DNA of 64,000 nt from Mesorhabditis belari (taxonomy: Eukaryota; Nematoda; Chromadorea; Rhabditida; Rhabditidae). The notes below the pieces were generated by a model, which searched no databases, was not told the DNA's origin, and was given only the letters and a program-made list of their open reading frames with translations. Position 1 is the stretch's first letter. The number at the start of each line of letters is the position of its first letter. The stretch covers positions 44,791 to 108,790 of the forward strand of contig CAUEEP010000502.1 in assembly GCA_958450365.1 (NCBI GenBank). The letters run 5' to 3'. The position numbers were made by a program, and so were the translations under genes. Shown here one piece after another: positions 20,783 to 33,300 of this stretch.

Positions 20783-21475
20783 TATACAGCTCGCGTAATG
20801 CAAAATGGGCACAATTCTGTTAAATTCCGCAAATTTTGGAATCTAAGGGATCTAAGTTAAAAAAAAACTGTTTCATCGATTGGTTTGGGGAGAATGAGTC
20901 GGCGCCAAACTTTAAAGGGACTTTTTGCACACATAAAGCCTTCTTTAAACATACGTTTGGTTTCATCAAAAGGATCCACTATTTCTCTACAAAATCACTT
21001 TTGAGAGATTCCACAAAGCTTTTCTTTCGTGGAGTTCGCAGCTGGTTAAAATGGCAAAGAGTCCGACTCATCATTTGAACAGTTTCTTTCACATAAACCT
21101 TCTTTGGTGTTTATATAAAAAAGATAGAGCACATTCAATTACTTAAGTTGCCAAATTTGCAGGAAGATCCCATCAATGGTTTTTTTCTAGATGACAGTTT
21201 GTAGTTTTTGTGAAAAAATGGCTTTTTCTTGAGCGGAGGCGCTGTTTGAATTTTCTTTTAAATGTCATTTTGTAGAGAATTAGTTAACCATTCTACTCAT
21301 ATCAAACGCATATTATTTGACGACGTCGAATAGAAGTTTTAGTTGCTAGAAGTTATTTGACGAAGTTTGCTAGAAGTTTTAGACATTTTTTTGATTTTCG
21401 GCGCCGACTCATTCTCCCCAACCCAATAGATTACAGAATTTTAAATTCCGCACTACTATTAGAGAAAATACTGTA
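20551..21475. mobile_element. TIR element, CTCTAATAGTAGTGC family, copy 2, interrupted
   Basis: Reverse complement of 11475-11852, split by a second element at 20885-21422. The (TTA)n tract at 20752-20780 matches the one near 11620. Confidence 0.7.
20885..21422. mobile_element. TIR element nested in another
   Basis: Termini TTGGGGAGAATGAGTCGGCG and its inverse; about 540 bp, no coding capacity. It is inserted in the 20551-21475 element. Confidence 0.75.
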
Positions 21476-21619
21476 ATATTTTATCGGCAGTAAAATTTAA
21501 AGTCCTATTTTTGACAAATTGACAAATGACAAATGACAATCGGTTGATTTCAAGGGGTTGAAAAATAAAATGCATTATTGACTGAGCCTTTTGATTCCAT
21601 CACTTAATAAATATTATAT

Positions 21620-22070
21620 AGATACTTTATTCAGGACCTGAAATAAATAAAGTGGGCTAGATTTAAGATTTAATACACATGAATTCATACACATAAACAC
21701 GAAAAGGGTCGATGAAAAGCAAGACGATATAAGGTCTGTAATGGGTAGCACAGATAACGTCAAGAATCCACTAGAACTTCAACATCAAGATCATCTACAG
21801 ATTTAAAAGCTTTAAGACTATTGAACTCTCTCAAAACTCTGGGGAATCGATTCCAAATTCTGGCATTCTGGCATTCTGGCATTCTTATTGGAAAAGAGTT
21901 AAACAAAAATTTATTGGAGGTGACTGGAATTTCTAAAACGGAAGAACCTCTCCATGAACTAACCGTTGGATTAACTTTGAATAAATCTCGAAAAAGAGGA
22001 ATAGGTTGCCTGCTATTTACAATTTTGAAACATTCTATTAAAACTTGAAACATTCTATTAAAATGCATTT
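21620..22070 (-). mobile_element. LINE 3' end, family A
   Basis: The - strand reads the C-terminal end of a non-LTR reverse transcriptase: LEIPVTSNKFLFNSFPIRMP, then ARIWNRFPRVLREFNSLKAF, stop at 21760, followed by a 3' tail ending CCTGAATAAAGT. 5'-truncated. More copies at 22195-22460, 22570-22830 and 32165-32375. Confidence 0.65.
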
Positions 22071-22194
22071 TCCCAAGCTCTCATTGTGTTTTTCGGAATC
22101 TACGCATAAAACTACCCAAAAAAAGGTGCCCTAGGGCCAACGTTGAAAATTACCTTCTGGGCGCTATTAAGGGTAATTTTCAGCGTGTCGAAAT

Positions 22195-22460
22195 GATAAA
22201 TACTTTATTCAGGACTTGAAATAAATAAAGTGCGCTAGATTTAAGATTTAATAAACATAACACGAAAAGGGCTGATAAAAAGCAACACGTTATAATGTAT
22301 GTAATGGGTAGCATATAGATAGCGTCAAGAATCCACTAGAGCTTCAACATCAAGATCATCTACAGATTTAAAAGCTTTAAGACCATTGGACTCTCTCAAA
22401 ACTCTGGGGAATCGATTCCAAATTCTGGCAGTTCTTATTGGCAGCACAGATAGCGTCAAG
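22195..22460 (-). mobile_element. LINE 3' end, family A, copy 2
   Basis: Same 3' tail and last coding stretch; the GCATTCTGGCATTCTGGCATTC triplet of copies 1 and 3 is absent here. Confidence 0.6.
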
Positions 22461-22569
22461 AATCCACTAGAGCTTTAACATCAAGTAAACTTGAAACACG
22501 CTCATTTATTAGGATTAGTTTTTAAAAGAAGAAGCGTTATTTTGAGGGCACAGTCGCGTCATCGTTCAC

Positions 22570-22830
22570 TGTTTCACTGATACGTTAAGAATCCACTAGA
22601 ACTTCAACATCAAGATCATCTACAGATTTAAAAGCTTTAAGACTATTGGACTCTCTCAAAACTCTGGGGAATCGATTCCAAATTCTGGCATTCTGGCATT
22701 CTGGCATTCTCATTGGAAAAGAGTTAAACAAAAATTTATTGGAGGTGACTGGAATTTCTAAAACGGAAGAACCTCTCGATGAACTAACCGTTGGATTAAC
22801 TTTGAATAAATCTAATGAATGGCATTTCAT
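22570..22830 (-). mobile_element. LINE 3' end, family A, copy 3
   Basis: Coding piece identical to copy 1 over about 75 codons with few changes; lacks the 3' tail. Confidence 0.6.
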
Positions 22831-23076
22831 TATAATTCATTCTTGACGGTATATTCAATTAAGTTGAAACAAGAATTTTTTAAAGTTGTAAAGAATAAAG
22901 TTGAAAATTGAAAAATAAGCAACCAATGAAACCTTTGAAACTTGAAACGTTTAAAAGCTGGAACTGTCAAAATTTCAATCACTTTCACTTAGATATTGGC
23001 TTTTTTTGAAACATTCTATTTTTTTCTGAAAAAGAAAACTGTTCACAAACGCAAATAGACCCTCTTTCCCCCAGAA

Positions 23077-23220
23077 ATGAGTCGAAAAATCAACCTTTCA
23101 CCCCGTATTTATGCATGTGAATTTGTTTGCCTTTTCGTTTTTCTTTCTCTTGCCCCACTTCATCAGTGCAAGCACTTGGCCCTGATTCGGATCCACGGCA
23201 AACATTTACAAGTCAAATAG
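23077..23220 (+). CDS. short ORF with hydrophobic N-terminal segment, 47 aa
   Basis: ATG lies two bases after a strong acceptor (ctctttcccccag), as in trans-spliced genes. The frame MSRKINLSPRIYACEFVCLF continues VFLSLAPLHQC and ends KHLQVK-TAG. The hydrophobic stretch could be a signal anchor. A second possible acceptor (cttcatcag, 23166) lies inside the ORF, so the region may instead hold a terminal exon in another frame. No homology is recognised; chance is possible. Confidence 0.22.
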   Translation: MSRKINLSPRIYACEFVCLFVFLSLAPLHQCKHLALIRIHGKHLQVK

Positions 23221-23279
23221 TTTTACGAAAAGAAGTTAAAAATGAAGAAAAATTTCGATAGATTATTGAAAATGGTTTG

Positions 23280-24060
23280 ACCTGGATCATGGGAATGAGG
23301 AAATTAGTACATGAGCTCATGGGTTCAGTACAGTGCATATGGGTTCAGTACATGATCCAGGTCATATCCACCGCCGGTTATACCCATGAGCCATGGATAT
23401 GAGGAAATTAGTACTGAAATTAGTACTGAAACTAGTACAGGAGCTCATGGGTATGACCGGCCATGGATATGACCCAGGTCATGGATATGAGGAAATTAGT
23501 ACTGAAATTAGTACAGGAGCTCATGGGTTCAGTACATAATCCAGGCCATATCCATGGCCGGTCATACCCATGAGCCATGGATATGATCCAGGTCATGGGT
23601 ATGAGGAAATTAGTACTGAAGTTAGTACTGAAACTAGTACAGGAGCTCATGGGTATGACCGGCCATGGATATGACCCAGGTCATGGATATGAGGAAATTA
23701 GTACTGAAATTAGTACAGGAGCTCATGGGTTCAGTACATAATCCAGGCCATATCCATGGCCGGTCATACCCATGAGCCATGGATATGATCCAGGTCATGG
23801 GTATGAGGAAATTAGTACTGAAGTTAGTACTGAAACTAGTACAGGAGCTCATGGGTATGATCTGGGCCATGGATATGATCCAGGTCATGAGTATGAGGAA
23901 ATTAGTACAGGAGTTCTTGGGTTCAGTACATGATCCAAGTCATATCCATCGCCGGTCATACCCATGAGCCATGGATATGATCCAGGTCCTGGGAATGAGG
24001 AAATTAGTACTGAAGTTAGTACTGAAATTAGTACAGGAACTCATGGATATGACCCAGGTA
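23280..24060. repeat. 238-bp satellite with internal dyads
   Basis: About three units. Each has direct GAGGAAATTAGTACTGAA blocks and an inverted CCATGGCCGGTCATACCCAT / CCATGGATATG pair. The - strand ORFs at 23432-23650 and 23634-23888 are the same sequence one period apart. Confidence 0.85.
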
Positions 24061-24534
24061 AAAATATGACAATCAATTTTTAAAAAAAAATCATTTCTAA
24101 TCTACGGAAAAAGTTGAAAAGCTTTCAAAAATCGTTTTCAAACATTCCTGCCACATATTTACAAACGAAAAGAATAGATTGACGTTTGAAAATATGAAAA
24201 TAGTCTTTTTTCTAATGTGAAAATCGAATAGCCCACATTTTGTGTAAATGATTGCTTTTGAAACTGTGAATTTCCAAAAACAAAGTTCCAAAAAGAATAA
24301 AAGTTTGTTTTATTTTTTGGCTCTGATTCATTTCTCTTTTTTTGTTTGAGAATTTTGGTCACCAATTGATCTTAATAAAATAAAATTGACGTTTGAAAAG
24401 AAAATCTTCTACGTAATTAAAAAAAAACAAATATGAAGTTCTTTGAAAGGTTTCAAGAGCCGTTCTTTGAAAGTGAACTTTGTTTACGGTATTCTAGAAA
24501 GTTTTATTTTACTTGTTTGAAAAAAAAATGTATA

Positions 24535-25061
24535 TGTCGTAGCCGATTATGAATGAGTGGGTCCGGACGCGTCCAAGCATCAAGTATTTGGTCTCATTCA
24601 ACGCAGAATCATTGATAATTATGTTAAATTTTTTAAATTAGAAAGATTGGATAAAAAGAAAAAAAATTATGAGGCTTCAAAGTTTTCTCTTGAACAAACA
24701 GTTTTTTTGCTCTAATTTTTTTTCTTTTTATCAACCCTTTCTAATTTTAAAAATTTAATATAATTATGAATGATTCTGCATTGAATGATACTAAATACTT
24801 GATGGTTGGACGCTCCTAGACCCACTCATTCGCTCCTAGACCCACTCATTCATAATCGGCTGAAATTCATCATCGGCTATGGGGGCTATTTTGAATGAAA
24901 CGTTGTAGCACCGGGAATTTCTAACCTAAACTCACAAATTTGGTACCAATCGACGCAGAATTGAATTCGCTACAAGATTATATAATATTGTCCTCATACA
25001 TTAAAGGGTTGCTCTACTAGAAAGATTTGCCAAAAAATTTCATTCATAATCGGCTACGACA
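24535..25061. mobile_element. TIR element (TGTCGTAGCCGATTATGAAT)
   Basis: Long termini with a second inner inverted pair (24560-24620 versus 24760-24860). Flanked by TATA on both sides. No coding. Confidence 0.75.
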
Positions 25062-25183
25062 TATATTTATTCGACACGAATAATGAATTACAACACAACG
25101 GAGGAGATTTTTACCCCTAATTACCCCTATTGTCTAAATGTTGTTAAGAAGAAAGCCCCTAATAAAACCCATACTAAAACCTA

Positions 25184-25553
25184 GAGTTCGGCAAACAAAA
25201 CAAAAACCAAAACCAACCAAAACTCAATTTGCATATAAATTAACATGTAAATTTAAAATTGTAAAATGCAAATTTTAATGTAAAATGCAAATTAGCCTTT
25301 CACTTTTTCTCACTCCACAAAATCTCGCGGCCGAAAAAGGACCAAAACACGACCTCGAAATTTCGAAACAAAAAATAGCCTATGGGATAGATTTTTGGAT
25401 GCTGATTTCAAATCTGCAAACAGTTTTTCGCTAGCTCCTCCCAGTCGCGAGATATTGGCGAGTTTTGGTTTGTTTTGGTTTTGGTTTTGGTCTGTTTTGG
25501 TTTTGGTTTTGGTGGTTTTGGTTTTGGTTAAGTTTTGTTTTCCGAAGTCTACT
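25184..25553 (+). mobile_element. repeat element with AAACC/GGTTT ends, copy 1
   Basis: Starts AGAGTTCGGCAAACAAAAC, ends GTTTTCCGAAGTCT; the middle has CTCGCGGCCGAAAAAGGACC. An inverted copy lies at 42011-42438. Termini are weakly inverted GGTTTTGGTTTT runs. Confidence 0.7.
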
Positions 25554-25616
25554 AAAACCCATACTAATGGGAAAAGGAACCAATCTTTCTAGCCGCCTGG
25601 ATCGAAAGAACCAATC

Positions 25617-25690
25617 TTTCTAGGGATCGAACCCTTAACCCCCCCGACTAGGAGACAAGACTCCTATCCGATTCCCTACGACGGCTATTA
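25617..25690 (-). mobile_element. tRNA-like sequence (SINE head or tRNA pseudogene)
   Basis: The - strand has an anticodon-arm-like hairpin (AGGAG...CTCCT) and box B GGGTTCGATCCC. Acceptor arms do not pair well, so it is not called as a tRNA gene. Confidence 0.4.
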
Positions 25691-26118
25691 AGTTGTTTGA
25701 AAAAAAAGTGTGTAAAGAAGCTCGTTAATTGTAGTTGAATAAACCAAATTGAATAAACCAAATTGAATAAACCAAATTGAAAAGGCTCAAAAACTGTGTA
25801 AAGAAGCTCTTTAATAGAAGTACTTTGGTTAAAAAAATAAAACAAAGTTTATAGAATGTTGAAAAGAGATTGGATTTTGAAAATCGTGTTTATAAACAAG
25901 AGATTTGACCACTAAAAACTCCAATAAAACTAAATTTTTGATCAAACTTGAAAAGCCCAATCGATTTTAGTGATTTTATACTATGTAAATACTACAGTCG
26001 AACTGCGAAACAACGAATTTGAAATTCTTTTTCTTTTTCCAAAATCTGCTGTCCCAGCCGTCCAGCCGTGGCTGTCCCGCTACGCAGAAAATTTGAAGCA
26101 CCTTTTGGGTTTGTTATA

Positions 26119-26257
26119 TCGAATTTCGACTGTATATAAAGGGATAAAGACGTTTGTCTGTCTCTCTGTACTTCTCCGCGACTAGTGGGCAATTTCAAAT
26201 GCTTTATAGTTATAGATTTTAGATATTTTATAGACTTTGGTGGTTTTGTACTATGTA
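26119..26257 (-). mobile_element. SINE fragment
   Basis: Shares TATATAAAGGGA and TCTCCGCG with the next SINE; head missing. Confidence 0.4.
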
Positions 26258-26261
26258 TCTA

Positions 26262-26760
26262 TTATATAAAGACAAAGACGTCTGTCTGTTTATCTGTCTG
26301 TCTGTCTGCTTGTCTGTCTGTTTGTTTGTTTGTCTGTCTGTTTGTCTGTTTGTCTGTCTGTTTGTCTGTCTGTATGCCTGTCTGTTTGTCTGTCTGTCTC
26401 TCTGTCTGTCTGTCTATCTGTCTGTCTGTCTGTCTGTCTATCTGTCTGTCTATCTGTCTGTCTATCTGTCTGTCTATCTGTCTGTTTGTCTGTCTATCCG
26501 TCTGTCTATCCATGTGTCTATCCGTCGGTCTGTCTGTCTGTCTGTCTGCCTGTCTGTCTGTTTGTCTGTGCGTCTGTCTGTACTTCTCCGCGCCCAGTGG
26601 GTCATTTCAAATACTTTATATTTAGTTTGGCTTAGAATTTCATCTAGTTGTGCAACATGTTTTTAAATTTTTCAAAAACCAAAAGTGCCGACGTGAGCTG
26701 GAGTCGAACCCGGGTCGTGTGGGGCTAGAGACAAGTGCACTCGCACTGCGCCATCAACAA
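26262..26760 (-). mobile_element. tRNA-derived SINE with long (CAGA)n tail
   Basis: On the - strand: box A TGGCGCAGTGCGAGTGC, box B GGTTCGACTCC (26690-26757), a unique body, then (CAGA)n over 26280-26580. The sibling is at 12095-12310. Confidence 0.7.
26280..26580. repeat. TCTG microsatellite
   Basis: About 300 bp of TCTG with TTTG, TATC and TGCC variants; the SINE tail. Confidence 0.95.
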
Positions 26761-27039
26761 AAGGACATGGTCGAGGGGTTAACGCGCACATCTTTCAAAT
26801 GAACGAAAGAGCCGAATCTCAAGTAAACTTCGTCTCCTCTGGTCGCCAATTCTTTTCCGTTCTACACCTATCGACAAAAGGACTGAATCGGATTATATTT
26901 ACGTTGATTTTACGTTACGTTACGTAGATTAAGAGCTCAATTTTCTCTAGCATTTGATTTCAAAAGATATTACAATTCCAAAACATATTACTAGCGTCAT
27001 TTAGATCAGATTAGACTCAAAATATGGCAATATGATTCT

Positions 27040-27190
27040 AGCTGTGATTCTAGCTGTGATTGTAGCTATGATTCTAGCTGTGATTCTAGCTGTGATTCTA
27101 GCTGTGATTCTAGCTGTGATTCTAGTTGTGATTCTAGCTATGATTCTAGCTCTGATTGTAGCTATGATTCTAGCTGTGATTCTATCTTGT
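27040..27190 (+). repeat. GATTCTAGCTGT array
   Basis: Twelve-bp unit, about 12 copies. Confidence 0.9.
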
Positions 27191-27199
27191 AGTTGATAT

Positions 27200-27880
27200 T
27201 AATCTTGTAATCAATGAAGCCGAGAAAAAAAGATTAGAAAATTTACAGCAAAAACTTATCCGACTAAAGCCCATTAACGTTCAAACAATTGAATAAATTT
27301 GAAACTTAACATTTTTTACCACATTTTTTACCACTATTTCTGCGTTTTCTATATTTCATAAGCCAAAAAAACGTTTATTTGCTTATTTACAAAATGCATT
27401 TGTAAAAATAACAACACGCAACGATAAAAAGGATAAAAATATTTGGTTTTCAATGTTTTCATAGCCTAAACTAACAAAAAGCCTGTTCATCAAGTCGAAA
27501 AAGCACCGAGAAAGGATTTTTAATGGAAAAATTCATCAGAAACCATGTTTCAAGCAATAACTGAATGAGTTGAGTAAGGGGAAATCGAGTTTTCTTTAAA
27601 AAATTTGCAAAAAAATGAATTAGAAAGAATTAGAAAGAATTAGAAAGAAAATTAGGCGTGTATCACAGTGTGGGAGTGAGTGTTTTCAAATAACAAAATG
27701 AGTGTTTCAAAATAATGTACTAGACGAATAGTGATCGGAGAATAATGAGACATTGCTTGGAATACGTAAAATTTCAAATGTTTCTTTAGAAATTTGTGTA
27801 TTCCAAAATTGGTATTAAAGGCAATCAATTAACGAAAGCGATTGGATTATTGATGATTGATTGAGAGGCTTTCAAAATTG
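27200..27880. other. non-coding, nothing recognised
   Basis: AT-rich sequence with only short repeats (TTAGAAAGAA at 27620). No exon signal on either strand. Confidence 0.5.
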
Positions 27881-27889
27881 TTAACTTCA

Positions 27890-28130
27890 ATGAGAGCAGC
27901 TGCAGCAGAGCAGCAGCAGCAGCATTGAGAGCAGCTGATCATTGAGAGCAGCTGATCATTGAGAGCAGCTGATCATTGAGAGCAGCTGATCATTGAGAGC
28001 AGCTGATCATTGAGAGCTGCTGATCATTGAGAGCTGCTGATCATTGAGAGCTGCTGATCATTGAGAGCAGCTGATCATTGAGAGCAGCTGATCATTGAGA
28101 GCTGCTGATCATTGAGAGCAGCTGATCACC
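27890..28130 (+). repeat. GAGAGCAGCTGATCATT array
   Basis: About 13 copies of a 17-bp unit; CAGCTG and TGATCA make each unit doubly palindromic. Confidence 0.9.
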
Positions 28131-28541
28131 AAATCGATTTCAACCCAAAGAAGAAAATTTAAGAGAGCAGAGGTTTTAAACCTTTGCCCGTTATCCAATA
28201 AACTTCTAACTGTTGCCAATCGATTCACCGTATCAATCTACATTGGAAAAATCAGCTAAAAATTTGATTTAAAGCTTTTGGAGCGAGCTAGAAAGGCTCA
28301 AACTTGGGTAGAGACGCAAAAACGCAAGGCGCAACTCCTTTAAGCCCCTTTAGCTCGCTCTACAAGCTTCAAATCTTCAATTTATTGTAGCCATGATATA
28401 GCCTGAAGATTTTGCTAAATTTTCATCGATGGATGTAAATTGATTTGGCGCTTCTGGACGAAGCTCTAGCGCTTCTGGACGAAGCTCTAGCGTTTCTCCA
28501 GAAAGAGACAAGAAAGAGAAAGATATATTTTTAAAAAATGC

Positions 28542-28547
28542 TTTATT
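28542..28547 (-). promoter_or_regulatory. polyadenylation signal of the RIN gene
   Basis: AATAAA on the - strand, 26-31 nt past the TGA stop at 28573-28575. It closes the RIN transcript. Confidence 0.6.
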
Positions 28548-28572
28548 TGAGTGGAAGAAATTCTTAATTTAA

Positions 28573-30335
28573 TCAGTTAGATGGATAATTGTGGCAAAGT
28601 GTGCCCACCAATGGCGGGACTCCTCGCCACGGGCAATTGCTGAGGCCAGGCGATTTTCGCGTCATGTCTTTTGTAGACAAAGAGATGCGGTGTTTGATGG
28701 CTTCTCGCCACTTCTCGAACCAAGAATGGGGAATCGGTGGGATGAAGACAGTCCTCGAAACCCGAGCGGAGAATGTATCTGAGAAGATTTCCTTGTGAAT
28801 GGATTCACTTTGTTCTTTATTTGGATTTTCTTTGCGTATTTTCTGCTTAAGGTTGGGAGATTGTCGTTCAGAAATGTCTTTAGATGATGGATACTTTTGC
28901 TCTTTTGCTTTAGATGATGCTTTAGATGCTTTAGATGCCTTAGATGCTGGATACTTTTGAAACAAGCTCAAAAACCTAATTTCAAATCTATTTCAATAGG
29001 AATGGCCATAGAGACTGTACATTCCTACAGTAAGCTACAGCAACCTACAGTAAGCTACAGTGACCTACAGTAACCTACAGCAACCTACAGTAACCTACAG
29101 CAACCTACAGTAACCTACAGCAACCTACAGTAATCCACAGTAACCTAGAGTAACCTACAGTAAGCTACAGTGACTTACAGTAACCTACAGTAATCTACAG
29201 TAATCTACAGTAAGCTACAGTGACCTACAGTAATCCACAGCAACCTACAGTAATCCACAGTAACCTAGAGTAACCTACAGCAACCTACAGTAATCCACAG
29301 TAACCTAGAGTAACCTACAGTAAGCTACAGTGCCCTACAGTAAGCTACAGCAACCTACAGTAATCTACAGCTACCTACAGTAACCCAAAGAAATATCTAA
29401 GCATAAAGACTAAAATGTGTTCCTCTTGATTACTGCACCTTCAAAAAGACACCAATTTTATTCAACTACCGTAATCCAACCGCTAATTTACATTCGATCA
29501 ACCCAATTTTTGTGTCATTGACTGATCGAATGAAAACCGGCGGGTGGATTACGGTAGTTGAATAAAATCGGTGTCTTTTTGAACGTGCAGTAATCAAGAG
29601 GAACACATTTTAGTCTTTCTATTGAATAGTTGAATAAAATAGAAGTCTTTCCGAAAACACAGGAATAAGATTTACAAATAAAACTTACAATCCATAGTCC
29701 TCCGGGTTCGTGATCCCTTGTTGATGAGCGACCACTTTGCAAATTTTGCTTACTGTCATTTGCGGAACACCGGGCAGTGTACAGTAGCTGGAAACTCGTT
29801 TGTTAATAGGCATCAGACGCCACACCCCCTTTGCCATTGGCAATCTAACTTTGAGCTCAAATATCTTGGTGTTGGGTGGTTCAATTTATACATTTTTGCT
29901 ATCATTGGATGCGCCAAGTCTTTCTCTATCGATTGGTACAAAAACTATTTAAATTGAATAACCCGACGCCGAGAAATTTTAGCTCAAAGTTAGATTGCCA
30001 ATGGCAATTCCAATATCAAATGTCGTACCAAATGGTGATCATTAGCGTAGTGCTATTAAAATCTTCCGTAACCACATTGAAACACGAACTTTTTAAGTAT
30101 CCATTTGTCTGGATTTCTAAGGCTGCGGATGAGCTCAAAGTTAGATTGCTAATGGTAAAATGGGCGGGGCAAAAGGGGCATCAAATGTCCCACAATTTTT
30201 GTTGATATCATTTTTCTAAAAAGATTGAGTATCTTTTACTCACCGAATGCATCCATTCACTTCATCGGGCACGGCCACCCTCAAAAAGGCATCACTTGAA
30301 AGAGACGAGTTTGACGTGCACGCTCGAGAGAGGTC
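28573..30335 (-). CDS. rin-1: RIN 3' exons: Ras-association segment and Ser/Lys-rich tail
   Basis: Exons 30335-30244, 29787-29689 and terminal 28975-28573. The first two give FLRVAVPDEVNGCIRYCTLP, then KICKVVAHQQGITNPEDYGL, the typical start of a RIN Ras-association domain. The last exon continues FLSLFQKYP and then turns into ASKASKASK and a Lys/Ser-rich stretch of about 40 residues, ending at TGA. The last strands normally expected in an RA domain are not visible, so the domain looks cut short or has diverged. A polyadenylation signal lies 26 nt past the stop. Confidence 0.8.
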
Positions 30336-33300
30336 CTGGAAAATGATTTTAATAGATTTTCAAGATTAATAGACTTTCAAGATTAATAGATTAATAGATC
30401 TTCAAGATCAATAGATCTTCAAGATTAATAGATCAATAGATCAATAGATCTTCAAGATCAATAGACTTTCAAGATCAATAGATTTTCAAGATTAATAGAT
30501 CAATAGATCAATAGATCTTTAAGATCAATAGATTTTTAAGATCAATAGATCTTCAGCATTAATAGATTTTTAAGATCAATAGATTTTCAAGATCAATAGA
30601 TCTTCAAGATCAATAGATCAATAGATCAATAGATCTTCAAGATCAATAGATCAATAGATCAATAGATCTTCAAGATCAATAGATCAATAGATCAATAAAT
30701 CTTCAAGATCAATAGATCTTCAAGATCAATAGATCAATAGATCAATAGATCTTCAAGATCAATAGATCAATAGATCAATAGATCTTCAAGATCAATAGAT
30801 CAATAGATCAATAAATCTTCAAGATCAATAGATCTTCAAGATCAATAGATCAATAGATCAATAGATCTTCAAGATCAATAGATCAATAGATCAATAGATC
30901 TTCAAGATCAATAGATCAATAGATCAATAGATCTTCAAGATCAATAGACTTTCAAGATCAATAGATTTTTAAGATCAATAGATCTTCAAGATTAATAGAT
31001 TTTCAAGATCAATAGATCTTCAAGATCAATAGATCAATAGATCAGCTACTCCGACGTAGCTACTTAATAGCTTTAAGCTCTTTGTAAAATTACAGTCTTA
31101 GGTTTTAGCTAGTGTAAAGTCTTGGACTTTCAAAATGAAACAGACAAAAGATCGGTTTTTAAAGTGGGAATTGTGTGCTTCAAAGTAGTTTCAAAGTTGA
31201 AAAAAAAATTGGTAGATTTCGATCAAATTTCCTAGTTTTCCATAATTTCTGCTAATGTCGATAAGCCCTATCCCTTACAAAATGGTATTCGTCTTTTTTT
31301 CCAAAAAAGCAAGAAAGCCTGTCGGTGACGGGACTCGAACCCACCGCAAAACAGGGCGTGCGTTTTATAACCCGACACACTAGCCTCTAGGCCACCGCTG
31401 CTCTATTTTGGCTCGAGTGTAACGCGCTCTTATTGACTAGAAGACGATTTGACGATTCGAAAATCGTCAAAACTTTAAATGCATTTTTCTCATCAGGATT
31501 TCAATTTGAGCAAAAACTGAATAGATATTTGAAATGCTTATATTCAACTGGTGTTTGCTTGGCTCATTCCCTTGCTAGTCAAAAGGTCAAGGGTTCAATC
31601 CCGCCGGCCAGTTTATCACTTCGTTTGTTCAGAAATTCAAAATCGGCTTACCAAAGTGCTTCTGACGCTCGCATCGTCGGACATTCGCCGAATCGCGTCC
31701 GCATTTTTGAGAATGTGAACTGCGGAGAAGAGAGCGCCCAAATAGAATGAGGCGTCGCCTGGAATTGAGGAATTGTATATATGTTACGTCCGAATCTGAG
31801 GAGACGTCTGAAACGGACGTCCATCTCCGATCCGGACGTCCATCTCCGATCCGGACGTCCGTTTCAGAGGAGAATGAATCTCCTCAGATTCGGACGTCCG
31901 GATCGGAGATGGACGTCTCCTCAGATTCGGACGTACAGTACTGGACAATGAAATATCATATTTGAAAAAAGATCGTCACTTTCGCGCGTCTGTAACTCTA
32001 TTGTCTTTGAATTTAAACTATTAGTGTTATACATTTTCTGAAAGCTCTTTTCAAGGGCTACACAATGGTAATATTAATATTTAGAAATACGGTAAAGACA
32101 AGGAAGTTACAGACGCGCGAAAGTGACGATCGTTTTTCAAATATGATATTTCATTGTCCAGTAGTGTAGGTACTTGATTCATGACCTGAGATAAAGTGCG
32201 CTAGATTTAAGATTTAATACACATAAACACGAAAAGGGCCGATGAAAAGCAACACGTTATAATGTATGTAATGGGTAGCATATAGATAGCGTCAAGAGTC
32301 CACTAGAGCTTCAACATCAAGCTCATCTACAGATTTAAAGGCTTTAAGACTATTGGACTCTCTCAAAACTCTTTCGAGTCGATTCATTAGTCATCGATTA
32401 GTCGGTAGAAGAATTTTTGTCGAAAAGAGTCAATCAGTAACTTGTTTGGACTAGGAAATCACTAATTTTCAACGAAATTCACTCATTTTCAACTAAAATC
32501 ACTAATTTTCAACGAAAATCCAACTAATCATTCAAATGATTTCAACAAATCGCTGAATTAGAAAACACACTCACTCAAATTCACTTCAACAAGTTCAACA
32601 AACTTTTTTTGATAAAGGAAAAATCGTTTTTTTTTTTTGATGATTAGACAAAGAGCATTTCCCTTAAAGCTAACAAATTTAAAACTTATTTTTCAGATGA
32701 AATTTGAGAAATGATGCCTTTTAAAGGTAAAAAACGAACCCTGTGTGATCATTTGTTGCGGTAGAAGCTCCCACATGTACCACGCTTCCACTTCACACCC
32801 AACCGTCGACGTTCTCGAAAGAATATAGACAAACCAGCGAACGAGATCTGAAATAAGAGATGAAAATTTTAAATATAAACTTTAAAATCTAACATTTGAA
32901 TGCTTTTTATTCACTATAGGAAAAAGTAATTCGTATTTGAAAGTTAGTTTGACCGCTTTTCTTTTAGCTTTTTTAGCTTTTTTAGCTTTTTTAGCTTTTT
33001 TAGCTTTTTTAGCTTTTCAGACTATGATTTCTTAAAAACTAGCACTAATGATAGAAATAGTTATTAGGTTGTTCGGATATAAACGAGCGTTTGCACTGCT
33101 TAACTCGTGAGGAAGCCATTTCCCCATGAATGTCCAGTTTCACGATCGGATTTGGCCGTTCTCCTGGTCCTAGTCATTTCCGTTTTCGAATAGTATTATC
33201 GAAATGAATCCACTTCTCATCTCCAGTAACGAGAGAACCAAAAAAGCCATGATATTTAGCGTGGCGGCTGAGGATTCCGGTAATAGCGACCCGTGAAGCC

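Noticed and set aside
26185..26666. Cys/Leu/Ser/Val-rich ORFs
   Set aside because: TCTG microsatellite forming a SINE tail.
29020..30905. CRISPR-like regular repeats
   Set aside because: Eukaryotic tandem arrays without unique spacers.
31318..31402. Functional tRNA gene
   Set aside because: Both promoter boxes are perfect, but the acceptor stem and anticodon loop do not fold as a tRNA.
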